The notes under the pieces: model-generated
Database searches by the model: none
The model's input: the letters and a program-made list of their open reading frames with translations, nothing else
Told to the model about the DNA's origin: nothing
Shown here: in pieces, positions 54,173 to 61,516 of the stretch
Position numbering within the stretch: position 1 is the first letter of the stretch
How the letters are laid out: each line of letters begins with the position of its first letter
Made by a program: the position numbers and the translations under genes
Assembly (NCBI RefSeq): GCF_900116515.1
Contig: NZ_FPBA01000001.1
Span: 186,001-250,000 of the forward strand
Source: Geodermatophilus amargosae
Lineage (GTDB): Bacteria; Actinomycetota; Actinomycetes; Mycobacteriales; Geodermatophilaceae
Reading direction: 5' to 3'
Length of the DNA stretch: 64,000 bases

Positions 54173-55477
54173 GTGGGGGCCGAGCAGGCCGCGCCAGGCG
54201 CCGTCGTGACTCCGACGTGGTGCGGGGAACTGGAGCTGGCCGCCGCGCCCGCGGTCGCCGGTGTCCGCCGCTACGGCGGGCAGCCACGGGCGCGGGTGCT
54301 GGTGCGGCTGCACGGCGACCCGGTCGGCTACGTGGACGTGCCGGCCGCCGGAGCAGGCCCGGACGCCGCCGAGGCCGCCCGGGCCGGCCGGGAGCGCCAC
54401 GCCGCGGCGATCGCCGCCCACCTCGCTGCGGAGGGGGTGCGCTGGGCGCCCGGGGGCGAGGTCCCCCCTCCGGCGGCAGGCTGCCCGGGCCTGGCCACCC
54501 CGGACACCGAGGTGACCGTGGTCGTGTGCACCCGGGACCGGGGGGAGGCGCTCGCCGGGTGCCTGGAGCGGCTGACGGCCCTGACCCACCCGCACCTGGA
54601 GCTGCTGGTGGTCGACAACGCGCCCACCGACGACGTCACCCGCCGGGTGGTCGAGGGCTTCGCCGCCCGGGACACCCGGTTCCGGTACGTGGTGGAGCCC
54701 CGGCCGGGGCTGTCCCGGGCGCGCAACCGCGGCCTGGCCGAGGCCCGCGGCGCGGTGGTGGCCTACACCGACGACGACGTCGCCGTGGACCCCCGCTGGG
54801 TGCAGGGCCTGCTGCGCGGCTTCGTGCGCCGTGCCGACGTCGGTTGCGTGACAGGGCTGGTGGCCACCGCGGGCGTGGACTCCGGCGAGGAGGCCTACTT
54901 CGACGCCCGCGCCGCCTCCTGGTCGACCCGCTGTGAGCCCGAGCTCTACGACCTGGCCGGCAACGCCCGGGACGACGTCCTGTACCCCTACTCGGCGGGC
55001 GTCTTCGGCACCGGCGCGAACTTCGCGTTCGACACCGCGATGCTGCGGGGGCTCGGCGGCTTCGACGAGGCGCTCGGTGCGGGAGCGCCCACCCGCGGCG
55101 GCGAGGACCTCGACGTCTTCGTGCGCGTGCTCCGGGCCGGCTCGGCGCTGGCCTACGAGCCCGCCGCGCTCGTCTGGCACCACCACCGCGCCGACCACGC
55201 CGCGCTGCTGCGCCAGCTCTACGGCTACGGCACCGGCCTGACGGCCTACCTCACCAAGTGCCTGCTGCAGCGCGACGTGCGGCGCGACCTGGTCCGTCGG
55301 GTCCCGCGCGGGGTGCGGCACGCCGTCGGGATCCGGCGGCGGACCGGGGAGAGGCTCGGTGACGACGTGCCGCCGCCGCGCGGCGCGCTCGCCAGCGAGG
55401 TGCGCGGCTGGCTCGCCGGCCCGGCGCTCTACCTGCGGGCGCGGCGGGCGAGCGCGCGCAGCCGGGCCAGCGCGTAG
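54173..55477 (+). CDS. glycosyltransferase family 2 with an N-terminal extra domain
   Basis: 434 residues from the GTG at 54173 (AGGAGG upstream). Residues 1-115 form a small beta-rich domain (ARVLVRLHGDPVGYVDV) that precedes the GT-A core. The core starts VTVVVCTRDRGEAL near 118. VVDNAPTDDVT, RARNRGLAEARG and the metal-site YTDDDVAVD near 200 follow. The acceptor side has GTGANFAFDTAML and GGEDLDVFVRVL. The C-terminal Arg-rich helices probably sit on the membrane. It is a paralogue of the gene at 60118, which has the same two-domain layout. Its 3' end overlaps the convergent gene by 49 bases. Confidence 0.87.
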   Translation: MGAEQAAPGAVVTPTWCGELELAAAPAVAGVRRYGGQPRARVLVRLHGDPVGYVDVPAAGAGPDAAEAARAGRERHAAAIAAHLAAEGVRWAPGGEVPPPAAGCPGLATPDTEVTVVVCTRDRGEALAGCLERLTALTHPHLELLVVDNAPTDDVTRRVVEGFAARDTRFRYVVEPRPGLSRARNRGLAEARGAVVAYTDDDVAVDPRWVQGLLRGFVRRADVGCVTGLVATAGVDSGEEAYFDARAASWSTRCEPELYDLAGNARDDVLYPYSAGVFGTGANFAFDTAMLRGLGGFDEALGAGAPTRGGEDLDVFVRVLRAGSALAYEPAALVWHHHRADHAALLRQLYGYGTGLTAYLTKCLLQRDVRRDLVRRVPRGVRHAVGIRRRTGERLGDDVPPPRGALASEVRGWLAGPALYLRARRASARSRASA

Positions 55478-56397
55478 CTGGTCGCGGTCAGGGCGACGCC
55501 CTCGACGATGGTCTCCGCGCGGGCCAGGCCCGAGAGGTCCCCGCGCAGCGCGTCACGCAGGCCTGCCAGGACGCCCTGCGGCAAGGTCTTCCGGACGTAC
55601 ACCCGCTCGGTCTCCAAGGCGGACTCCGCTCCGGCCAGGCTGCTGACCAGCGCCTTGGACCGGCCCTCCCCCCGGCAGCGACGGCGGAAGTAGACGCGGG
55701 TCACCCGGTCGGGGCTGACGCCGTGCCGGCAGGTCGCCGACGGCTCGAGGACGATGCGGGCGCCCGGGTGGGCGCGCCGAGCGCGGATGGAGAACTCCGT
55801 CTCCTCGCAGCCCGCGGCGTCCTTCCCGAGGCGCCCCATGTCCGTGTCGAACTCGCCGGCCGGCCCGAAGACGTCCCGTCGGAAGCTCATGTTGGCGCCG
55901 ATCGGGTTGCGGATCTCGGCACGCGTGGTGGGCAGCCCGCGGTAGCTGCAGCCGACGACCCACAGGAACTCGTCGGGGAACCAGGACGGCCGGGGCGCCC
56001 GCCAGTCGGGGACGACGTTGCCGCCCACGCCGATGACGTCGTGATCCGCGAAGGCGGCCAGCGTCCGCTCGACCCAGTCCGGCTCGGCGGTCGCGTCGTC
56101 GTCGAGGAAGGCGACGACGTCACCGGTGGCCGCCGCCACGCCGGTGTTGCGCGCCCCGGAGAGGCCCCGAGGGCCGGCGTTCGCCACGCAGAGGACGCCG
56201 GGGAAGGCCGACCGGGCGCGCTCCAGCAGCTCGGCGTTGTGGTCGCTGACGAGCACGACCTGCTCGGGCGGGCGGGTCTGCGCGCCCAGGCTGGCGACGG
56301 CGGCCTCGATGTCCGGCCAGCGTTCCATCGTGTAGGCGCAGACGACGACGGTGACGGAGCTCGTGACGAGGGAACGCGGGGTCGTGGTGCCGGACAC
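55429..56397 (-). CDS. glycosyltransferase family 2
   Basis: 322 residues. The core opens SVTVVVCAYTMERWPDIEAAV near 18, with VLVSDHN near 51, SGARNTGVAAATGDVV and the metal-site FLDDDATAEPDW near 96. The acceptor region has IGANMSFRRDVF, then the unusual GRLGKDAAGCEETEFSIRA where the usual GGxDxE is replaced. The C-terminus ends in an Arg-rich amphipathic helix. The GTG at 56397 is preceded by GATAGT at seven bases, so it is probably leaderless; other GTGs lie further up but in a region belonging to the next gene. Confidence 0.83.
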   Translation of the reverse strand: MSGTTTPRSLVTSSVTVVVCAYTMERWPDIEAAVASLGAQTRPPEQVVLVSDHNAELLERARSAFPGVLCVANAGPRGLSGARNTGVAAATGDVVAFLDDDATAEPDWVERTLAAFADHDVIGVGGNVVPDWRAPRPSWFPDEFLWVVGCSYRGLPTTRAEIRNPIGANMSFRRDVFGPAGEFDTDMGRLGKDAAGCEETEFSIRARRAHPGARIVLEPSATCRHGVSPDRVTRVYFRRRCRGEGRSKALVSSLAGAESALETERVYVRKTLPQGVLAGLRDALRGDLSGLARAETIVEGVALTATSYALARLRALARRARR

Positions 56398-56404
56398 CTG
56401 TGCC

Positions 56405-56410
56405 ACTATC
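56405..56410 (-). promoter_or_regulatory. candidate -10 box for a leaderless start
   Basis: On the minus strand GATAGT is followed after seven bases by the GTG at 56397. It overlaps the last codon region of the upstream YdjM-like gene, so the glycosyltransferase could have its own promoter within that gene's end. Confidence 0.4.
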
Positions 56411-56996
56411 CAGCCTGTCGGTGGGGAGGGGAGCCGGGAGTCGTCCGGCCGGGTGAGGCGGTCGTGCCGGCGCCGTCCCGCCAGGCGCGGACGGCGACCA
56501 CCGCGACGGCCGCCACGAGCACGGCGAGGCCGACGGCGTAGGGGACCCGGAGCGAGTCCGACAGCCACGGCCACAGCACCGGGACGCCGGGACCGGATCC
56601 GAGGTCGCGCACCAGGTGCAGGACGACGCCGAGCGCCAGCGCCGCCAGCCGGGTGCGCTGTGCCCGCCACACCCCGGCGGCCACCAGCAGGACCAGCACC
56701 GCGGTCACCGAGTGGCTGACCGGGCGCCCGCCGCCGGCGGTCACCGCGAACCCCGCGTAGATCGGGAGGTGGTCGAGGTCGATCAGCACCGCTCCGGCGA
56801 GCGCCCAGGCGACGACCTGCCGGGACCGCACGCCGGCCGCCGTCAGCAGCAGCCACGCGGTCAGGAGGTGGGCCGGCTCGTCCAGCACCGCCTCGACCGG
56901 GACCGACCACGACCGGGCGGCCAGCGCGAGGTCGAGCACGACGACGGCGGCCAGGGCCGCGAGGGCGCCGGCCACCGTGCCGGCCCGGCCGGTCAC
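56406..56996 (-). CDS. YdjM-like membrane-bound metal-dependent hydrolase
   Basis: 196 residues from the GTG at 56996 (GGGAG just upstream). Four to five helices carry a set of buried polar residues: LDEPAHLLTAW near 37, LIDLDHLPIYAG near 73, a VSHSVTA near 93 and LHLVRDLGSG near 126. The Asp/His order (E..H, DxDH, HS, H..RD) matches the YdjM/LexA-binding membrane hydrolase family. Members are predicted zinc hydrolases with no settled substrate. It is downstream of the DPM-type gene with a 34-base gap and probably shares its transcript. Confidence 0.7.
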   Translation of the reverse strand: MTGRAGTVAGALAALAAVVVLDLALAARSWSVPVEAVLDEPAHLLTAWLLLTAAGVRSRQVVAWALAGAVLIDLDHLPIYAGFAVTAGGGRPVSHSVTAVLVLLVAAGVWRAQRTRLAALALGVVLHLVRDLGSGPGVPVLWPWLSDSLRVPYAVGLAVLVAAVAVVAVRAWRDGAGTTASPGRTTPGSPPHRQAG

Positions 56997-57030
56997 GCTC
57001 CCGTCCCGGTCCGTGCCACCCGTCGCCGGG

Positions 57031-57915
57031 TCAGGCGGAGCGGAACGCGACGACCTCGGCATCGCTGTCGGCCGGCGTGCGGGGCTGCGGGGTCAGCGTG
57101 GCGGCGCTGGCCGCCGTGGCGGCCGCGGTGATCGTGGCGGGGGTGGCGGCCCGGCCCTTGCCGTTGACCCGCTCGACGGCCAGCGCGCGGAGGACCCGCA
57201 GGCCGTCCCGCCAGGTGTTGAGGTTGCTCTGCCCGTGGATGCGCTCGAACTCGAAGCTGGGCACCTCGACGATGCGCAGCTTGGCCTTGGCCACACGGGT
57301 GTTGATGAGGGTCTCGATCTCGAACCCGTCGCCCCAGAGCCGCTCCTCCTGCGGGCGCCCGCCGGCCTCGAGCTCCAGGTGCGGCAGGCAGTGCCGCCAG
57401 AACGCGTTGTAGCCGTAGCAGAGGTCGGTGTAACGGGTGCCGAAGAGCACGTTCGCGGCCCGGTTGAGCTGCCGGTTGCCCCAGGCCCGCATCCGGGTGA
57501 TGTCCGAGCTCCCGCCGCCGTTGGCGAAGCGGGTGCCCTTGGCGAAGTCCGCGCCGTCGACCAGCGCGGCGACGAACCGAGGGATCTCCCGGGGGTCGGC
57601 CGAGCCGTCGGCGTCGAGCATGACCAGGATGTCGCCGGTCGCGGCGGCGAAGCCGCAGGCCATGGCGTTGCCCTTGCCGATGCGGTTCTGCATCACGATC
57701 TTGACGTCGGGCCGCAGGGCGCGGGCGGTCGGGACGGTGTCGTCCACGCTGCGCCCGTCGACCACGATGACCTCGTGGACGTCCTCGGGCAGGAGGGCGA
57801 AGACGTGGGGGAGGTTCTTCGCCTCGTTGTAGGTCGGGATGACCACGCTGACGCGGGGGTGCTGACGCGCCTGTCCGCTCTCCTGGTGGAGGCCGAGCAC
57901 GTGACGGGAGCGCAT
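57031..57915 (-). CDS. glycosyltransferase family 2, DPM-like, paralogue of the gene at 48427
   Basis: 294 residues from the ATG at 57915 with AGAGGA seven bases upstream. The core has VSVVIPTYNEAKNLPHVFA, VIVVDGRSVDDTVPTA and VMLDADGSADP. FAKGTRFANGGGSSDIT and YTDLCYGYNAFWRHCLP follow. It shares long strings with the product of the gene at 48427, so the pair arose by duplication within or near the locus. The C-terminal 35 residues are Ala/Thr-rich, unlike the paralogue's. The role is polyprenyl-phosphate-sugar synthesis or direct transfer. The next gene in the operon is the YdjM-like hydrolase. Confidence 0.88.
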   Translation of the reverse strand: MRSRHVLGLHQESGQARQHPRVSVVIPTYNEAKNLPHVFALLPEDVHEVIVVDGRSVDDTVPTARALRPDVKIVMQNRIGKGNAMACGFAAATGDILVMLDADGSADPREIPRFVAALVDGADFAKGTRFANGGGSSDITRMRAWGNRQLNRAANVLFGTRYTDLCYGYNAFWRHCLPHLELEAGGRPQEERLWGDGFEIETLINTRVAKAKLRIVEVPSFEFERIHGQSNLNTWRDGLRVLRALAVERVNGKGRAATPATITAAATAASAATLTPQPRTPADSDAEVVAFRSA

Positions 57916-58487
57916 GAGGAGTCCTCTCGACGTGACGAGGGCCCGGTTTCGCCACTGCTCACCGCCGGGCACGAGGCGACCAGTGGACGCCCGGCGGGTC
58001 ATTGCTGCCCGTTGTCTGTTCAGAAGCCCTGGGTTGCGCACGTGGACGACGTCGGCCCGGCTGGTTCAGCCGTCGGTCGGAACCCTGGAACTCGCAGGTC
58101 GGTGACTCTGTGTGTCCCCGAACCCCCGACATTCCTACAGAAGGCTCGCGGACCTGACAACCCAGAGAGGTGACAGCTGGGCTACAGAGGGCTCAAATCA
58201 TCACGCTGCGTCATCGGCCGGCATCACTCGGTCGAGCTCTCGGGCGTGGCCCGCTCCGGTGGTGCTCGACGTCACAACCGATCGGGGGACGGCGGCCCCC
58301 ACGACCGGGCTCGGGTGCGACGCTGGTCGTAGTGTCACCGGAGGCCGTGTCAGAGCGCCGGTGAGATCCTCCCGGGGGCGGCCGCAGTGGCGCGGCGTCC
58401 CCGACGACACCGCACCATGACGGATCCGCGAGACCCGCCCGGCGTGCCGCCGCGGGCCCCCGGGGTCCAGGAGCAGGGAGTACCCAC
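57916..58487. promoter_or_regulatory. long divergent intergenic region with a direct repeat
   Basis: 572 bases without a supported gene, lower in GC than its flanks. CTACAGAAGGCTC (58135-58147) recurs as CTACAGAGGGCTC (58182-58194), 47 bases apart, about 4.5 turns of helix. A -10-like TAGTGT lies at 58330. The region must contain the promoters of the DPM-type gene to the left and the flippase to the right, and the repeat could bind a regulator. Confidence 0.45.
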
Positions 58488-60065
58488 GTGCACCGTCCCG
58501 GCCACTCTCCCCGACGGGACGTCGAGTCCCCGCAGGGCGACGTCGGGCCGGTCGACACCGGGCTGCTCGTCCCCGGCCCCAGCGCCGAGCCGGCCGGGGA
58601 CGAGCGCCACTCGCGCAGTTCCAAGCTGTTCGGTCGCGACCTGCTCTACGTCGGGGTCCTCTCCCTGCAACTGATCACCGCCACCGTGGTCTCGCCCGTC
58701 CTCGCCCACGTGCTCCCCGGCGACGAGTTCGGCCACCTCTCCTCGGCCATCGCCCTGCACCAGGTGCTGGTCGTGCTCGCCCTCATCGGGCTCGACCAGG
58801 CGATGATCCTCATCCGGGCCGAGACCGGGCGTGACCACACCGCCCGGACCCTCGTCGGCGTCGGGCTGCTCGTCGCGCTGACGCTCACCGGGATCGCGTA
58901 CGTGTCCGCGCCGCTCTGGGCGCCGGCGCTGGGCTTCCCGACCGACGACCCGATCGTCGGCATCGTCGTCGGCTGGACTCCGCTGGCCGCGGGCGTCTAC
59001 ATGGTGTCGGCCCTGCTGCTGAGCCAGGACCGGCTGGCGGCCTTCGCCACCGTCAACGTGCTCGCCGCCCTGGGCGGCCAGGCGGCCGGCCTCGTGGTGC
59101 TCTTCACCGCGGAGGAGCGCACCGCCAGCGCCTACGCCACCGGGAACCTCGTCACGCTGGCGGCCACGTTGCTGCTCGGCATCGTGCTCGTCCGGCCGCG
59201 GCTGCCCCGCCGTGCCGACCTCGTCGTCACCCGTCGGGCGGTGCGGCTGGGACTGCCCCTGATGGTGAGCGGCCTGGCGGTCTTCGTCCTCAACGCGAGC
59301 GACCGCCTGGTGATCCAGCGCCTGCTGGGTCCGGAGGAGGCCGGCCGGTACCAGATCGCCTACGTGGTCGGGAACCTGGCGGTGCTCCTGATCGGCATGA
59401 TCGACGGCGCCTTCCTGCCGCGGATCGCGGCGGTCCGGGACGACCGGGCCCGGTGGGCGGTGATCGGGCTGGCCCGGGCCGGCCTGCTGAAGCTGATGAG
59501 CCCGGTGATGCTCGGGATCACCCTCGCGGCGCCCCTGGTCCTGACCGTCGTGGCGCCGTCGTCGTTCCGCCCCGCCGACCTCCATCCGGTGGTCTACCTG
59601 GTGGCCCTGGCGGGGCTGCCGGTCCTGCTCGGGGTCGGCTGGGTGTGGGAGCTGATGACCCGGCACCACACCCGTGGCCTGGCGATCAGCGCCATCGTCG
59701 CGGCCGTGGCCAACGTGGCGATCAACATCGTCCTGGTGCCCCGGTGGGGGCTGCTCGGGGCGGCTGCGGCGACGGTCGCCGCCTTCGCCGTCGAGTCGAT
59801 CGGCTACCGGATCGCCATCCCCCGGGGCGTCGAGGTGCCGCGGATCCCGCGGATGCTGCTGCTGGGCGTCCTGGCGGCAGCGGCGGTGAGTGCGGCGACG
59901 CTGTGGGTGCCGCACACGCTGACCTGGAACCTGGTGCGCTTCGGCCTCGCCGTGGCGTGCCTGCCCTGGCTGTTCCACCAGCTGCGGTCGGCGCGCGCCC
60001 GACTCGAGGACGGGGTCGCCGGAGCGGCCGTCGACACGACGGTGGAGAGTCGGCCGAACGGGTGA
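58488..60065 (+). CDS. polysaccharide flippase, second Wzx/MATE-like protein
   Basis: 525 residues. A hydrophilic N-terminus of about 45 residues precedes 12-14 membrane helices. The MOP-superfamily look is clear: FGRDLLYVGVLSLQLITATVVSPVLA at the first helix, ALIGLDQAMI, then LVVSGLAVFVLNASDRLVIQRLLGPEEAG, a classic Wzx segment (SDRxxIxxxLGxxxxGxY). It differs clearly from the flippase at 21081, so the locus holds two repeat-unit exporters. The flanking GT2 genes would build its substrate. GGAG precedes the GTG at 58488. Confidence 0.87.
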   Translation: MHRPGHSPRRDVESPQGDVGPVDTGLLVPGPSAEPAGDERHSRSSKLFGRDLLYVGVLSLQLITATVVSPVLAHVLPGDEFGHLSSAIALHQVLVVLALIGLDQAMILIRAETGRDHTARTLVGVGLLVALTLTGIAYVSAPLWAPALGFPTDDPIVGIVVGWTPLAAGVYMVSALLLSQDRLAAFATVNVLAALGGQAAGLVVLFTAEERTASAYATGNLVTLAATLLLGIVLVRPRLPRRADLVVTRRAVRLGLPLMVSGLAVFVLNASDRLVIQRLLGPEEAGRYQIAYVVGNLAVLLIGMIDGAFLPRIAAVRDDRARWAVIGLARAGLLKLMSPVMLGITLAAPLVLTVVAPSSFRPADLHPVVYLVALAGLPVLLGVGWVWELMTRHHTRGLAISAIVAAVANVAINIVLVPRWGLLGAAAATVAAFAVESIGYRIAIPRGVEVPRIPRMLLLGVLAAAAVSAATLWVPHTLTWNLVRFGLAVACLPWLFHQLRSARARLEDGVAGAAVDTTVESRPNG

Positions 60066-60105
60066 GCCGTCCGCCGTCCGGCCGTCCGGACGGCCGGTCC
60101 CGATC

Positions 60106-60111
60106 TACCGT
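60106..60111 (+). promoter_or_regulatory. candidate -10 box for a leaderless start
   Basis: TACCGT followed after six bases by the GTG at 60118, the same spacing as at 6303 and 19645. No ribosome site is present. Confidence 0.45.
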
Positions 60112-60117
60112 GGCCCG

Positions 60118-61437
60118 GTGACGAGCCCCCTCCTCGAGGACCACCGACCCGTCCACGTGGTCGTCGTCGACGCGGAGGACGCTGCCCCGTCCCTGCCGGC
60201 CGAGCGCGGTGACGGGAGCCGGTGGGCCGGCGTCTGGCTCGTCGTCCGGCGCGGTGGCGCGCCGGTCGCCGTCGTGGAGGCGGGCTTCGGCGGGCAGGAC
60301 GTGCTCCCGTCCGACACCGTCCGCGTGCTCGTGGACGCCGCGGTGGCCGGGCACCCGGGCGCCCCGCCCGAGCCGCCGACGCCGCCGGTGCTGCCCAGCG
60401 TCAGCGTCGTCGTGCCGACCAACCTCGCCCGGCCCGGGCAGCTGCGCGCCAGCCTGGTGGCCCTCGACGCCCTCGACCACCCCGACTTCGAGGTCGTCGT
60501 CGTGGACAACTCCCGCCCGGGCACGCCGGAGGTGCTGCCGGAGCTGGTGGCCGGGCTGTCGCGGGTGCGCGTGGTCCGCGAGCCGGTGCCGGGGATCTCC
60601 GCCGCTCGCAACGCCGGCGTCCGCAGCGCCCGCGGCGAGGTCGTCGCCTTCACCGACGACGACGTGCAGGTCGACCCGGGGTGGCTGCGTGCTCTCGCCA
60701 CCCGGTTCGCCGTGCGCCCCGACGAGGACGCGGTGACCGGGCTGATCCTCCCCGCGGAGCTCGAGACCGCCGCCCAGCTGTGGTTCGAGCGCCACTACGG
60801 CGGCTTCGGCGCCACCCGCGTCTTCACCCCGCTGACCTACCGGGGCGCGGCCGGCCGCAACCGCCTCACCCGCCGCGCGGAGGTGGCCGTCCAGGACTGG
60901 GACGGCGCCGAGGTGCGCCGCTTCGCCGTCTACGGCGCCGGCGCCTGCGGCGCGGGGGCCAACATGGCCTTCCGCGCCCGCGCCCTGCAGCGGTTCGGGC
61001 CGTTCGACGAGGCGCTCGGCACCGGGACGCCCGCGCGCGGCGGCGAGGACCTCGCGATGTTCATCCGGCTGCTGGCCGGCGGGGGGTCGATCGGCTACGA
61101 GCCGCGCGCCGTCGTCCACCACACCCACCGTGCGGACTACCCGTCGCTGCGTGGCCAGATCGAGGCCTACGGCCTCGGTTTCACCGCCATGCTCAGCTCG
61201 CTCGTCCGCGCGGAGCCCTGGCACGTGGGCGGGGTGCTCTCGCAGCTGCCCCGGGTGGCCCGCGGCGCCCTCACCGGCGGGCAGGAGCCGGCCGGCGCCG
61301 AGGACCCGGCCGAGGCGCTGCTCGGTGCGCCGCCGCCCCGGGAGCTCGTCTGGCTCGAGCGCCGCGGCGCCCTGAAGGGCCCGGCCGCCTACCTGCGCAG
61401 CCGGCGAGCACTCCGCCGACGTCATCACTCTCAGTGA
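60118..61437 (+). CDS. glycosyltransferase family 2 with an N-terminal extra domain, paralogue of 54173
   Basis: 439 residues. As in the gene at 54173, a small N-terminal domain of about 95 residues (WLVVRRGGAPVAVVEAGF) precedes the GT-A core. The core has VSVVVPTNLARPGQL, VVVDNSRPGT, SAARNAGVRSARGEVV and the metal-site FTDDDVQVDPGW. GAGANMAFRARAL and GGEDLAMFIRLL follow. An Arg-rich tail with a short membrane-associating helix ends the protein. The two paralogues share order and spacing but differ in the nucleotide loop, so they may use different donors. Probably leaderless. Confidence 0.87.
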   Translation: MTSPLLEDHRPVHVVVVDAEDAAPSLPAERGDGSRWAGVWLVVRRGGAPVAVVEAGFGGQDVLPSDTVRVLVDAAVAGHPGAPPEPPTPPVLPSVSVVVPTNLARPGQLRASLVALDALDHPDFEVVVVDNSRPGTPEVLPELVAGLSRVRVVREPVPGISAARNAGVRSARGEVVAFTDDDVQVDPGWLRALATRFAVRPDEDAVTGLILPAELETAAQLWFERHYGGFGATRVFTPLTYRGAAGRNRLTRRAEVAVQDWDGAEVRRFAVYGAGACGAGANMAFRARALQRFGPFDEALGTGTPARGGEDLAMFIRLLAGGGSIGYEPRAVVHHTHRADYPSLRGQIEAYGLGFTAMLSSLVRAEPWHVGGVLSQLPRVARGALTGGQEPAGAEDPAEALLGAPPPRELVWLERRGALKGPAAYLRSRRALRRRHHSQ

Positions 61438-61438
61438 G

Positions 61439-61461
61439 AGCGATCCGGAGTCCGGGTCGCT
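61439..61461 (+). terminator. hairpin directly after the stop codon
   Basis: AGCGA-T-CCGGA-G-TCCGG-G-TCGCT forms a 10-bp stem with one mismatch and a minimal loop, one base after the stop at 61437. It separates the GT2 gene from the next transcript. No T-tract follows. Confidence 0.55.
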
Positions 61462-61466
61462 TCGAA

Positions 61467-61472
61467 TACTGT
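61467..61472 (+). promoter_or_regulatory. candidate -10 box for the GT2-deacetylase gene
   Basis: TACTGT, just after the hairpin, 44 bases before the ATG at 61517. The -35 region would overlap the hairpin, which could link termination upstream with initiation here. Confidence 0.4.
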
Positions 61473-61516
61473 CAGGTGCAAGGGCGCACCGGAGCGCAGG
61501 TCGACAGGGGCAGGGG

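Noticed and set aside
55429..56910. A 493-residue version of the minus-strand GT2
   Set aside because: The first 170 residues lie over the YdjM-like gene in another frame and are Arg/Gly-rich. The GT2 core starts only after the GTG at 56397.
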